Positions 17,174-25,187 of a DNA stretch of 64,000 nucleotides are shown one piece after another (the stretch's first letter is position 1; each line of letters starts with the position of its first letter). Under the pieces are notes generated by a model, which saw only the letters and a list, made by a program, of their open reading frames with translations, was not told the origin of the DNA and searched no databases. This DNA comes from Pseudomonas sp. URMO17WK12:I2 (GTDB lineage: Bacteria; Pseudomonadota; Gammaproteobacteria; Pseudomonadales; Pseudomonadaceae). The translations under genes and the position numbers were made by a program. The stretch spans positions 186,001 through 250,000 of the forward strand of contig NZ_QKYW01000004.1 in assembly GCF_003253735.1 (NCBI RefSeq), in the 5' to 3' direction.

Positions 17174-18390
17174 TGGCCAACGAGGTCTATGCCAACAACC
17201 GGGAGATTTCCTGCAAGGCGGCCAGCGGCAAATCCATCGCCGCCTTTCCCGACGTCTGCTTCACCCCGCCGCAGACGCCGCCGATGCCCCTGGGCATCCC
17301 GATCCCGTACCCCAACACCGGGCTGTCCAAGGACACCACCAAGGGCACGCGCACCATCCGCATCACCCGCAAGGAAGTGATGCTCAAGAACAAGAGCTAC
17401 TACAAGACCAGCTACGGCGACGAGCCTGGCCGCGCCCCGAAGAAAGGCATCATCACCAGCAAGATCAAGGGCAAGGTGTACTTCACCTCCTGGTCCATGG
17501 ACGTCAAGTTCGAAGGCAAGAACGTGGTGCGGCATATGGATCTGACGACCCATAACCATGGGTCGTTTCCGGGGAATACGCCGACCTGGCCGTATCTGGA
17601 TCAGATGGCGGTAAGCAAGGGTGAAGGGCCGTGCAAGGAAGACATCAAGAAAGAGAAAGATGCCTGTAAGGAATACACCCCTCATGGAGAGGGTGACCCA
17701 TGCCCACCAACCACCGAACTGGTGAGCGCAAAAAAAGCACGAGCGCTTACCGCCAAGGGCTCTGCGGCCAGGACTCAGGCCAATGCATCGGTCAAGAGCG
17801 CTTACGAGCGACTCGCCAGTAAGAATCGTGCCAATAAATGCTTGCAGGCCAGGCGCTGCATGCTGACGCCCTACAAACCCCAAGGTCGCGGTAAAACCCG
17901 CCAGCCAGGCTGCTGCCCTGGCCAGACAGGCCACCATCTCATAGAGGCTTCCGCATTTCTTGAGCCAGGTACCCGCAAAGAAGGTGGCTCCTTAAGGGCG
18001 CAATTCAAGAACTCGAAATATGACCTTGATCGAGCCCCCTGCGTGTGTGCGGAAGGCCCTGACAATACGACAGCAACCCACGGATTGATGCATACCTACC
18101 AAGGCGTCAGGGCAAAGAAACTGGCTCCAGATGGCACATGGACCTTGCGTCAAGCCACCGAATGCGGCGCGGCGTCAGTGAATATGGTCTTTCAGAGCGG
18201 GTGTGATCAGCAGTGCCTGGAATCGCAACTCAATGCCTACCATTCCAGTCCCGAAGTGGGCGTAAAACCAGACACGAAAATACCCTCGTCACCCAGTGGA
18301 AAAACCGACAGTACGGTTGCCGAGAAAGCTTGGCAGCAATACGACAAGGGCAAACGATCAATAGATAACTCGGGGAGTATCACACGATGA
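17173..18390 (+). CDS. T6SS effector: PAAR-like (DUF4150) domain fused to a GHH nuclease toxin
   Basis: The 405-residue protein starts with a PAAR-like DUF4150 domain (about residues 1-130: MANEVYANNREISCKAASG, FPDVCFTPPQTPPMPLGIPI, PYPNTGLSKDTTKGTR), which caps VgrG. After a lysine-rich linker, the C-terminus has G253-H254-H255 (CCPGQTGHHLIEASAFLE), CVCAEGP and the later HGLMHTYQG. This is the Tox-GHH2 HNH/Endo VII nuclease pattern and implies DNA cleavage in target cells. The architecture and neighbours match Tse7 of P. aeruginosa. From about 17640 the base composition becomes visibly less GC-rich, suggesting the toxin module was exchanged. Its stop overlaps the next gene. Confidence 0.85.
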   Translation: MANEVYANNREISCKAASGKSIAAFPDVCFTPPQTPPMPLGIPIPYPNTGLSKDTTKGTRTIRITRKEVMLKNKSYYKTSYGDEPGRAPKKGIITSKIKGKVYFTSWSMDVKFEGKNVVRHMDLTTHNHGSFPGNTPTWPYLDQMAVSKGEGPCKEDIKKEKDACKEYTPHGEGDPCPPTTELVSAKKARALTAKGSAARTQANASVKSAYERLASKNRANKCLQARRCMLTPYKPQGRGKTRQPGCCPGQTGHHLIEASAFLEPGTRKEGGSLRAQFKNSKYDLDRAPCVCAEGPDNTTATHGLMHTYQGVRAKKLAPDGTWTLRQATECGAASVNMVFQSGCDQQCLESQLNAYHSSPEVGVKPDTKIPSSPSGKTDSTVAEKAWQQYDKGKRSIDNSGSITR

Positions 18391-19283
18391 TGTTCAAGGA
18401 AGTTGGTTACCGTTACCGCAGCGGGGCTGTGCGCTACGGCGACCTCGCTTATGTCTTGTGCATTGACCCTGATCTTGCGGCAGACGGCTTACCACATACC
18501 TCTTTTTATGCCTGGGATAATGGCGGGTGGGGCATGTATGAGATAGGGCGCTGGAATGCCCATTCGATCTGCGTTACCCAAACGCCAAAAGACCAAGCTA
18601 TCGCGCTGGGCGAACACGGCAATATCCGTGTAATGGGCAACAACGACGATTATGACGAGCAGATAGCCTGTCCTGGCGTAGCGTTGAGCATCATGCGGGA
18701 GATACGCAATATCGGTGGTTTCGCCTATGTGTGCGGCATGGATCGTCAGGTATTCAAACGAGACAGCCCAGGCAATTGGATCGCCCTCCACGGCGACATG
18801 CCCAACCAGCCAGCCAAGGACATGGTTTTCGGCTTCGAGTCCATTCATGGCTACAGTGAGCAAGATATCTACGCTGTCGGCTGGTATGGCGAAATCTGGC
18901 ATTTCGACGGTAGGGCCTGGAAGAACTGCGCCAGTCCTACCAACATAAACCTCACTCGGGTGTGCTGTGCCGAAGACGGCTGGGTTTATGCGTGTGGCAT
19001 GCACGGCATTCTTCTGCGGGGTAAAAACGATCAATGGGAAACCATCGATCATGAGGCTACCGATTCAGATATCTGGGATCTCGAGTGGTTCGCCGGCAAG
19101 CTTTATATCTCTACACTCCATGCGCTGTACTGGCTCAACGGAGACCAGCTTGAGCTGGTCGACTTCGGTGATTTGATCCCCAATAGCTGCCATAGCTTGA
19201 GTAGTGCAGATGGGCTGCTCTGGTCCATTGGGGAAAATGACATTCTGGCCTTCGGCGGCACTTCGTGGACCCGAGTCGAGTAA
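18387..19283 (+). CDS. Candidate immunity protein, beta-propeller-like
   Basis: The 298-residue protein starts in a 4-base overlap with the effector stop, the usual place for its immunity gene. It has no signal peptide, fitting protection against a cytoplasmic nuclease. Several short repeats share a G-x-x-G-x-I/V-x-x-x-x-x-x-x-W pattern (AVGWYGEIWHFDGRAW, CGMHGILLRGKNDQWETI, GLLWSIGENDILAFGGTSW), as in bladed propellers. Its base composition is less GC-rich than its neighbours, like the toxin half of the effector, so the two probably moved together. Immunity is inferred from position and fold, not shown. Confidence 0.7.
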   Translation: MMFKEVGYRYRSGAVRYGDLAYVLCIDPDLAADGLPHTSFYAWDNGGWGMYEIGRWNAHSICVTQTPKDQAIALGEHGNIRVMGNNDDYDEQIACPGVALSIMREIRNIGGFAYVCGMDRQVFKRDSPGNWIALHGDMPNQPAKDMVFGFESIHGYSEQDIYAVGWYGEIWHFDGRAWKNCASPTNINLTRVCCAEDGWVYACGMHGILLRGKNDQWETIDHEATDSDIWDLEWFAGKLYISTLHALYWLNGDQLELVDFGDLIPNSCHSLSSADGLLWSIGENDILAFGGTSWTRVE

Positions 19284-20518
19284 TGATCGCCATCATCCTC
19301 GACCAGCACGCCGAAGAAGCCGCCTTCCTGGCCGGCCTGCGCAGCTACGCCGTCGGCGCACCGCATTATGACCTGGCCCATCTCGGCGATCTGGACGAGC
19401 GGATCGAGGCGCATCTCGATGGCCTGCAGATCGCCGGGCTCAAGGGGCTTCATCTGTTGCTGGAGCAGCTGACCCCCTATGCTCAGGGTGAGGTGTTCGC
19501 TATTGCCGCGCTGGCGATGCGGCTGGGCAACGAGAGCGCCCTAGGAACCCTGTACCAGCACCTGCAAGAGCATCACGAAGGCGAGGCGTATCTTGTCGCC
19601 GCACTGGGCTGGCTGGAGTGGCACGAGGTCTCCAAGCTGATCGAACGCGACCTGAGTTCCACGGACGCCCAGCGCCGCCGTATCGCCCTGGCTGCCCATG
19701 CCCTGCACGGCAAGGATCCAGGCCCGGCGTTGCTGTCAGCTCTTGGCCACGGTGATGCCCGCGTACTGGCGGCGGCCGCACGGCTGGCTGGAACCCTGCG
19801 GCGCCGCGACCTGCTGCAGCCGCTGCGTCAGCACCGCCTGCACGGCGACGATGAGGTCCGTTTCTGGAGCAACTGGGCCAGCGCCCAGATGGGTGATCAG
19901 GAAGCGCTCGGCAACCTGCGCCTGTTCGCCGAGCGACCCGGCGACCTGCGCCAGCCAGCACTGGAAGTACTGCTCGCCTGGCAACCACGGGAAGCCAGCA
20001 TTGCCTGGCTGCGCGGCCTGATGCAGAGCGAGGCGCACCGCCATATGGCGATCCAGGCCATCGGCCTGCTCGGTGATCCGCAGACCATTGCCTGGCTGAT
20101 CCGCCAGATGCACGAACTGCCCACGGCCCGCGCGGCGGGCGAAGCATTCAGCCTGATCACTGGCGCCGACCTCGCGGAACTCGACCTGGAATTGAGCGTC
20201 TATCCCGACTACGACGAAGGCCCTACCGATGATCCGTCCGACGCCAACGTCGCCATGGACCCGGACATCGACCTGCCCTGGCCCGATCCGCAGCAGGTCG
20301 AGCAATGGTGGCAAGGCCAGCAGCACAGCTTGCAACCAGGCACCGGGTATCTGCTAGGCCAGCCGTTCAGCGAAAGACGGTGCATGGCCGTGCTGCGCAG
20401 CGGTACACAGCGGCAGAGACGTGCAGCGGCCAGTTTGCTGGCGCGCTACCAGCCGACCAGCGCTCTGTTTGCAACGGATGCGCCGGCGCGCCGGCAAAAG
20501 CGATTGCTGGGCTGCTGA
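19283..20518 (+). CDS. TIGR02270-family HEAT-repeat protein
   Basis: The ATG at 19283 overlaps the preceding TAA, giving 411 residues. The protein is a chain of alpha-helical HEAT-like repeats (for example DAQRRRIALAAHALHGKDPG, ARVLAAAARLAGTLRRRDLL, RHMAIQAIGLLGDPQTIAWL), then an acidic segment (YPDYDEGPTDDPSD) and a short helical end. This is the TIGR02270 pattern, a family seen in T6SS-linked loci with no known function. HEAT repeats usually bind other proteins, so it may assist effector or immunity handling. GC content returns to the genome level here. Confidence 0.75.
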   Translation: MIAIILDQHAEEAAFLAGLRSYAVGAPHYDLAHLGDLDERIEAHLDGLQIAGLKGLHLLLEQLTPYAQGEVFAIAALAMRLGNESALGTLYQHLQEHHEGEAYLVAALGWLEWHEVSKLIERDLSSTDAQRRRIALAAHALHGKDPGPALLSALGHGDARVLAAAARLAGTLRRRDLLQPLRQHRLHGDDEVRFWSNWASAQMGDQEALGNLRLFAERPGDLRQPALEVLLAWQPREASIAWLRGLMQSEAHRHMAIQAIGLLGDPQTIAWLIRQMHELPTARAAGEAFSLITGADLAELDLELSVYPDYDEGPTDDPSDANVAMDPDIDLPWPDPQQVEQWWQGQQHSLQPGTGYLLGQPFSERRCMAVLRSGTQRQRRAAASLLARYQPTSALFATDAPARRQKRLLGC

Positions 20519-20750
20519 GCCCAGGCGATCAACGACACAAGGAGAGTGCGAACATGCTCAAGAAATCCCAGCTGGCCCGGTCGCTATACTGCAGTGCCAG
20601 CCATGGGCAGAGATCCCGCTCGAAGAAACCGCCTGCTCACAGGCATGACTACTTCATCAGTCTGCGCATAGCGCCGCTGATTTCGCCTTGCCGCAGCAGT
20701 CAACGTGCGGCACGTCCCGAAACGCTCAGCCATTCGGCGAGGGAACGACC
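20519..20750 (+). other. Gap in the T6SS island with one doubtful small open frame
   Basis: AAGGAGA precedes an ATG at 20554 that opens a 66-codon frame (MLKKSQLARSLYCSASHGQ...) ending at 20754. The product is very basic, lacks any recognisable domain and overlaps the next gene start, so it may be a relic or chance frame despite its good ribosome site. Nothing else is evident in the 232 bp. Confidence 0.25.
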
Positions 20751-21221
20751 TTGAACCGTAAAACACTTTCCTGCTGCGCATTGCTGCTTATCGGACTACT
20801 CACACAGGGTTACGCCATGGCTTTTTCCAAGACGCTTTATCTGTTCTCCGAGGTCGAGGGCACCGTGTTGCTCGACGGCAAACCTGTTCAGGGTGTGGAG
20901 ATAGAACAGGAATATCACTGGCACTGGAAAAACGAGCACCGCACCAACACCACACAATCCGATGCTCAAGGCCGCTTCAAACTGCCGGCCGTGACGGCTA
21001 AATCAATGACGGCAGGCTTCATGCCCCATGAGCCGGTGACCGGCCAGCGCATCACCCTGCGCTATCAGGGCAAGGAACATAAAGGCTGGGTATTCACCAA
21101 ACACAATTATGACAACCTGGGTGAGGTGAAGGGCCGCCCGCTGAAGTTCATCTGTGAGCTCAACAGCGAACCCGTCGCGCACCCGGAAACTGAAACATTC
21201 GGCATCTGCGTTCTACAGTAA
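20751..21221 (+). CDS. DUF6795 secreted protein, candidate lipase immunity protein
   Basis: I prefer the TTG at 20751, which follows GAGGGAACGACC and yields a signal peptide (LNRKTLSCCALLLIGLLTQGYA); an ATG at 20817 (MAFSKTLYLFSEVEG) would remove it. The mature domain has FSEVEGTVLLDGKPVQGVEIEQEY, given here in part as EGTVLLDGKPVQGVEI, and TQSDAQGRFKLPAV, a transthyretin-like beta-sandwich as in DUF6795. Placed just before a lipase in a T6SS island and predicted to be periplasmic, it is a reasonable candidate antagonist of that lipase. That role is inference only. Confidence 0.6.
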   Translation: MNRKTLSCCALLLIGLLTQGYAMAFSKTLYLFSEVEGTVLLDGKPVQGVEIEQEYHWHWKNEHRTNTTQSDAQGRFKLPAVTAKSMTAGFMPHEPVTGQRITLRYQGKEHKGWVFTKHNYDNLGEVKGRPLKFICELNSEPVAHPETETFGICVLQ

Positions 21222-21253
21222 CGCCCCCATCATCAGACCAGAAGGATTCGGCT

Positions 21254-22405
21254 GTGAACCCCTTGAGCCCCAAACAATCCGCGCAGATCGCAACGCATGT
21301 CTACACCGTCAAGGATGCCGTCATGTCATCCAAGGGCGGTGTTGAGGATGAAGCCGCCCGCCTCGGGCTGAGCAACTCGTTCGACTTCTCCAATCTGCAA
21401 ATGGCCAGCGGAACCAGCGGTGCCGTTTTCCGTACACGGACAGGCTTCGCCTATGCCGTCCACGGCGTAGGGGGGCGGCAAGGCGAGATGCTGCTGGCAT
21501 TTCGCGGCACCGACACCTTTGCAGATGCGATGACCGATGCCAACGCCGGCCTGCAACGCGGCCCGAGCACCTGGCCTGTGCATGCGGGCTTCAATGAAAC
21601 GTTCAAGTCGCTACGCAACGATCTCGATTCATTCATGCGCGGCCGCAACCCCAGCACCGTGCACTGCGTGGGCCACAGCCTGGGCGGTGCGCTGGCTACC
21701 CTGGCGGCAGATCACCTCAGTGAGCTGGGCGTGGCCGGCATCAAGCTGTATACCTTCGGGTCGCCACGTACCGGTGTCGGCGGCTTCGCTCGCCACCTGA
21801 GCGGCAAACTGGGCGCCAGCAACATTCATCGCGTCTACCACAGCGCCGACCCGGTGAGCATGGTGCCGATCTTCCCGTTCAGCCATGTGCCGGTTACCGG
21901 CAATGTCTGCATGATCCCCTGGAAGGGCGCGCAGATCAGTGCCAATGCGCACCGCATGACCCAGTACCTGCCCTCCATTGGCGATGCCACCTGGACCGGG
22001 CTGTATCGTAACCCGGAGCCACCGCTGGATCGGGATATCGACCTGTGGCTGGAGAGCGCCAGTTACGGCCCGACTCTGTATTCCGCAGCCACCCTGTGGA
22101 TGATTTCCAGAGCCATGCAGTACCTGCTCAAGAAGGCGGCCAATATCGTCATCGGCAGTGCGATCACCGTGAGCATGACCGTACTGGACCAGATTGCCGG
22201 CGTTCTGGTGCAGGGTGCTCAGCTTTGCAAGGACATCAGCGATTCGATTCGCGCACTGATCGTGAAGATCTTCAACTTCCTGGGTCGCGCCGTGCCGACG
22301 ACCATCGACGTGACCACCTTCTTTCTGCGCTGGGTGCTCGACCTGCTCTCCAGAGCGGTAGTCGACCTGGCGCGTCAGGCCATGCAACTGGTGGTGCGTT
22401 CCTGA
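21254..22405 (+). CDS. Class 3 lipase-type putative T6SS effector
   Basis: The GTG start at 21254 has AAGGA seven bases upstream; the product is 383 residues with no signal peptide. The PF01764-type core has LLAFRGTD, then GHSLGGALAT with nucleophile Ser142; Asp199 (HSADPVSMVP) and His233 (SANAHRMTQ) complete a likely triad. The last third (from about residue 270) is a set of long amphipathic to hydrophobic helices (YSAATLWMISRAMQYLL, VIGSAITVSMTVLDQIAG, FFLRWVLDLLSRAVV) that could dock on membranes. Location beside vgrG and lack of a Sec signal suggest delivery by T6SS, in the manner of Tle lipases. The subfamily is not assignable by eye. Confidence 0.75.
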   Translation: MNPLSPKQSAQIATHVYTVKDAVMSSKGGVEDEAARLGLSNSFDFSNLQMASGTSGAVFRTRTGFAYAVHGVGGRQGEMLLAFRGTDTFADAMTDANAGLQRGPSTWPVHAGFNETFKSLRNDLDSFMRGRNPSTVHCVGHSLGGALATLAADHLSELGVAGIKLYTFGSPRTGVGGFARHLSGKLGASNIHRVYHSADPVSMVPIFPFSHVPVTGNVCMIPWKGAQISANAHRMTQYLPSIGDATWTGLYRNPEPPLDRDIDLWLESASYGPTLYSAATLWMISRAMQYLLKKAANIVIGSAITVSMTVLDQIAGVLVQGAQLCKDISDSIRALIVKIFNFLGRAVPTTIDVTTFFLRWVLDLLSRAVVDLARQAMQLVVRS

Positions 22406-22410
22406 CAACG

Positions 22411-22436
22411 AAAACGGCGCCTTCAGGCGCCGTTTT
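22411..22436. terminator. Bidirectional terminator
   Basis: AAAACGGCGCC, a TTCA loop and GGCGCCGTTTT lie between the lipase and the convergent DUF3299 gene. With A-run and T-run on both sides it can end transcription from either direction. Confidence 0.9.
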
Positions 22437-22440
22437 CACA

Positions 22441-22974
22441 TCACAGATCCCCTTCCTCGACCATCCGCGCGCTGCTGGCATCCAGCGCATAGGCCGCATC
22501 GGCCAAGTCGTTGCTGACCTGCTCGACCTTCAGCGTGCCACTGACCCACAGCGGTTCATAGATATCGGCCAGGGCGATGCCCTTGGGGTAGCGCACCAGC
22601 ACCAGCTGGTTCGGTGGCGGTGGCGGAACATGGATGCAGGCACCGGGATAGGGCACCAGGAAGAACAGCGTGCTGCGCCCGGCGTTGTCGGTTTCCAGCG
22701 GGACCGGATAGCCGCCGAGGCGGATCTTCTTGCCGTTCATGGCCGGCACCGTCTTGGCCGAATACATGACGGCGGGCAAACCTTTTTCCTGTTGCTTCAA
22801 ACCGCCCTTGCTGTCGAACGTGCCACCAGCCTCGGGGCCGTTATGGGTGATCTCCGGCATCTGCTCCAGGGCACGCTGATCCTCTTCGGGCATCAGCTCC
22901 AGCCAGTCGGTTTCAGGGAGTTCGGCGCGGGCGAAGCCGCTCAGCAACAGCAGGACCAACAGCAGGTAACGCAT
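22441..22974 (-). CDS. DUF3299 secreted protein
   Basis: A 177-residue product with a signal peptide (MRYLLLVLLLLSGFARA). The diagnostic DUF3299 block is present: IRLGGYPVPLETD, then STLFFLVPYPGACIHVPPPPPNQLV, given here as FFLVPYPGACIHVPPPPPNQ, and PLWVSGTLKVEQ. The family is a periplasmic OB-like protein often near ABC export genes, of unknown function. Here it stands alone between the T6SS island and a YeaQ-type gene, so context gives no clue. Assignment to the family is secure, function unknown. Confidence 0.85.
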   Translation of the reverse strand: MRYLLLVLLLLSGFARAELPETDWLELMPEEDQRALEQMPEITHNGPEAGGTFDSKGGLKQQEKGLPAVMYSAKTVPAMNGKKIRLGGYPVPLETDNAGRSTLFFLVPYPGACIHVPPPPPNQLVLVRYPKGIALADIYEPLWVSGTLKVEQVSNDLADAAYALDASSARMVEEGDL

Positions 22975-23040
22975 CGACGGGACTCACGGTGGTAATGGCC
23001 AACAGGGAGTAGCCAGGCGTCGATGCGTCAGGCTACCGGT

Positions 23041-23289
23041 TTAGCGTTTCTTGGTGATCATGCCGTAGATCACCAGCAGGATGATCGCACCGACCACCGC
23101 GCCGATGAAACCAGCGCCTTCACCTGCCTGGTAGATACCCAGTGCCTGGCCACCGTAGGTCGCAGCGATGGAACCACCGATGCCCAGCAGGATGGTCATG
23201 ATCCAGCCCATGCTGTCATCGCCAGGCTTGAGGAAACGGGCAATCAAACCCACGATCAGGCCGATTAGAATAGTGCCGATAATACCCAT
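23041..23289 (-). CDS. GlsB/YeaQ/YmgE-family stress-response membrane protein
   Basis: The 82-residue protein has three hydrophobic glycine-rich helices (IIGTILIGLIVGLIARFL, GWIMTILLGIGGSIAATY, FIGAVVGAIILLVIYGMI) and a short basic end (TKKR). The pattern G-W-I-x-T-I-L-L-G-I-x-G is typical of transglycosylase-associated/YeaQ proteins. These small inner-membrane proteins are induced by envelope or acid stress in other bacteria, but no reaction is known. It is separated from the purEK operon by a terminator and is probably monocistronic. Confidence 0.9.
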   Translation of the reverse strand: MGIIGTILIGLIVGLIARFLKPGDDSMGWIMTILLGIGGSIAATYGGQALGIYQAGEGAGFIGAVVGAIILLVIYGMITKKR

Positions 23290-23308
23290 GACGCCCTCCA
23301 GAATTGAA

Positions 23309-23336
23309 AAAGGCGCCGCACTGCTGCGGCGCCTTT
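23309..23336 (-). terminator. Terminator downstream of purEK
   Basis: AAAGGCGCCGCA, a CTGC loop and TGCGGCGCCTTT, located 52 bases beyond the purK stop and before the YeaQ-type gene; the minus-strand product ends in a U-run read from GAATTGAAAAA. Confidence 0.8.
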
Positions 23337-23388
23337 CATCTGACGAGAGCGGCGGCGCAGAGGTTCAACCTGCCTCGCCCGCGCCTGT

Positions 23389-24474
23389 CTAGCCTGCGGC
23401 GATAAGCGCCTGCACGTCGGCGATACGGCTGTCGAGGGTCGCCCGATCTGCGCAGCGCAGGGTGGCGTGGCCGACCTTGCGACCGGCCTTGAAGGCCTTG
23501 CCGTAGTGATGCAGGTGGCAATCGTCGATGGCCGCCACCTTATCCACAGCCGGTACGCTGCCGATGAAGTTGAGCATGGCGCTCTCGCCGACCTTGGCGG
23601 TCGAGCCCAGCGGCAGGCCGGCGACGGCGCGCAGGTGGTTCTCGAACTGGCTGCACTCGGCGCCTTCGATGGTCCAGTGCCCGGAGTTATGCACCCGTGG
23701 AGCGATCTCGTTGGCCTTGAGGCCGCCATCGACCTCGAAGAACTCGAAGGCCAGCACACCGACGTAGTCGAGCTGCTTGAGCACACGGCCGACGTAATCT
23801 TCGGCCAGCGCCTGCAGCGGGTGTGCGGTGCTGGCGATCGACAGGCTGAGGATGCCGCTGTCGTGGGTGTTGTGCACCAGCGGGTAGAAGCGCGTCTCGC
23901 CATCACGACCGCGCACGGCGACCAGCGACACTTCGCCGCTGAACGGCACGAAGCCTTCGAGGATGCACGGCACGCTGCCCAGTTCGGCGAAGGCACCGCT
24001 GACGTCTTCGGGCTTGCGCAGCACCTTCTGGCCCTTGCCGTCGTAGCCCAGGGTGCGGGTCTTCATCACCGCCGGCAGGCCGATGCTGGCCACTGCCGCA
24101 TCGAGGTCAGCCTGGGACTGGATATCGGCGAACGCGGGCGTCGGGATGCCGAGATCCTTGAACATCGACTTTTCGAACCAGCGATCCCGGGCGATGCGCA
24201 GCGATTCGGCGCTCGGGTAGACCGGCACGAACTGGGACAGGAAGGCCACGGTTTCCGCCGGCACGCTCTCGAATTCGAAGGTCACCAGATCGACCTCGTC
24301 AGCCAGCTGGCGCAGGTGATCCTGATCGCCGTAATCAGCACGGATATGCTCACCCAGCGCTTGGGCACAGGCATCCGGTGCCGGGTCGAGGAACGCGAAA
24401 TTCATCCCCAGCGGCGTGCCCGCCAGAGCCAACATGCGGCCGAGCTGGCCGCCGCCGATTACGCCGATCTTCAT
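23389..24474 (-). CDS. purK: N5-carboxyaminoimidazole ribonucleotide synthase
   Basis: The start is the ATG at 24474 ([19 protein letters not shown]), giving 361 residues, the usual PurK length. An N-terminal glycine-rich loop GGGQLGRM and an ATP-grasp domain (VMKTRTLGYDGKGQKVLRKP near residues 145-165; ILEGFVPFSGEVSLVAVRG) are visible. It makes N5-CAIR from AIR, ATP and bicarbonate in purine synthesis, and PurE then isomerises it. The start codon overlaps the purE stop by one base, so the pair is translationally coupled in the order purE-purK. Confidence 0.95.
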   Translation of the reverse strand: MKIGVIGGGQLGRMLALAGTPLGMNFAFLDPAPDACAQALGEHIRADYGDQDHLRQLADEVDLVTFEFESVPAETVAFLSQFVPVYPSAESLRIARDRWFEKSMFKDLGIPTPAFADIQSQADLDAAVASIGLPAVMKTRTLGYDGKGQKVLRKPEDVSGAFAELGSVPCILEGFVPFSGEVSLVAVRGRDGETRFYPLVHNTHDSGILSLSIASTAHPLQALAEDYVGRVLKQLDYVGVLAFEFFEVDGGLKANEIAPRVHNSGHWTIEGAECSQFENHLRAVAGLPLGSTAKVGESAMLNFIGSVPAVDKVAAIDDCHLHHYGKAFKAGRKVGHATLRCADRATLDSRIADVQALIAAG

Positions 24475-24965
24475 TACTGAGCCCTCGGGTCCGGGTTTTC
24501 CAGCACGGTATTGGTCTGTTCGTCGCGGAACTGCTTGAGCGCCGCGTGGAACTGCGGGTGCTGGTGACCGAGGATGCTCGCCGCCAGCAGCGCGGCGTTG
24601 ATCGCACCAGCCTTGCCGATGGCCAGGGTGGCGACCGGAATACCGGCCGGCATCTGCACGATGGACAGCAGCGAATCGACGCCCGAGAGCATCGACGACT
24701 GTACCGGCACGCCGAGCACCGGCAAATGGGTTTTCGCCGCGCACATGCCCGGCAGGTGGGCAGCGCCGCCAGCACCGGCGATGATCACCTGAATGCCACG
24801 GCCTTCGGCCTCTTCGGCGTACTGGAACAGCAGATCCGGGGTGCGGTGGGCGGAAACCACCTTCACTTCATTGGGGATGCCCAGCTTGTCGAGCATCTCG
24901 ACGGTATGGCTCAGGGTGCTCCAGTCGGATTTGGAACCCATGATCACGCCAACCAGTGCACTCAT
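24474..24965 (-). CDS. purE: N5-carboxyaminoimidazole ribonucleotide mutase
   Basis: The 163-residue protein has the PurE landmarks: [11 protein letters not shown] near residue 5, [11 protein letters not shown] near 38 with the catalytic histidine, [19 protein letters not shown] near 60-78, and [20 protein letters not shown]. It interconverts N5-CAIR and CAIR in the purine pathway as a cytoplasmic octamer. It is the first gene of the purEK unit. Its promoter must lie in the roughly 220 bp before the divergent alcohol dehydrogenase gene, where I cannot pick out a convincing PurR site. Confidence 0.95.
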   Translation of the reverse strand: MSALVGVIMGSKSDWSTLSHTVEMLDKLGIPNEVKVVSAHRTPDLLFQYAEEAEGRGIQVIIAGAGGAAHLPGMCAAKTHLPVLGVPVQSSMLSGVDSLLSIVQMPAGIPVATLAIGKAGAINAALLAASILGHQHPQFHAALKQFRDEQTNTVLENPDPRAQ

Positions 24966-25187
24966 CGTCGTGCCTCTCTCGTCTCGGGCGCTTGGCGCCG
25001 CGGCAGAAACAACAAACCACGCGGTAGGCGTGGTTTGCGGAAACCGGCAATTATACTGCAGTCGTGCGTAAATCGATAATCGACCGCCTGTCGGCCCATG
25101 GCGCTATGCGCGCCAGGACTTGTCCTGGAGCAATATCCACCGCGCTGAGCTTTGCATACTGAGGGTTCTCATCGAGAGGATCGCGCC

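Noticed and set aside
12312..22405. Complete T6SS gene cluster
   Set aside because: No TssB/C, TssJ/K/L/M, ClpV or Hcp genes are present anywhere in the window, only vgrG and cargo genes.
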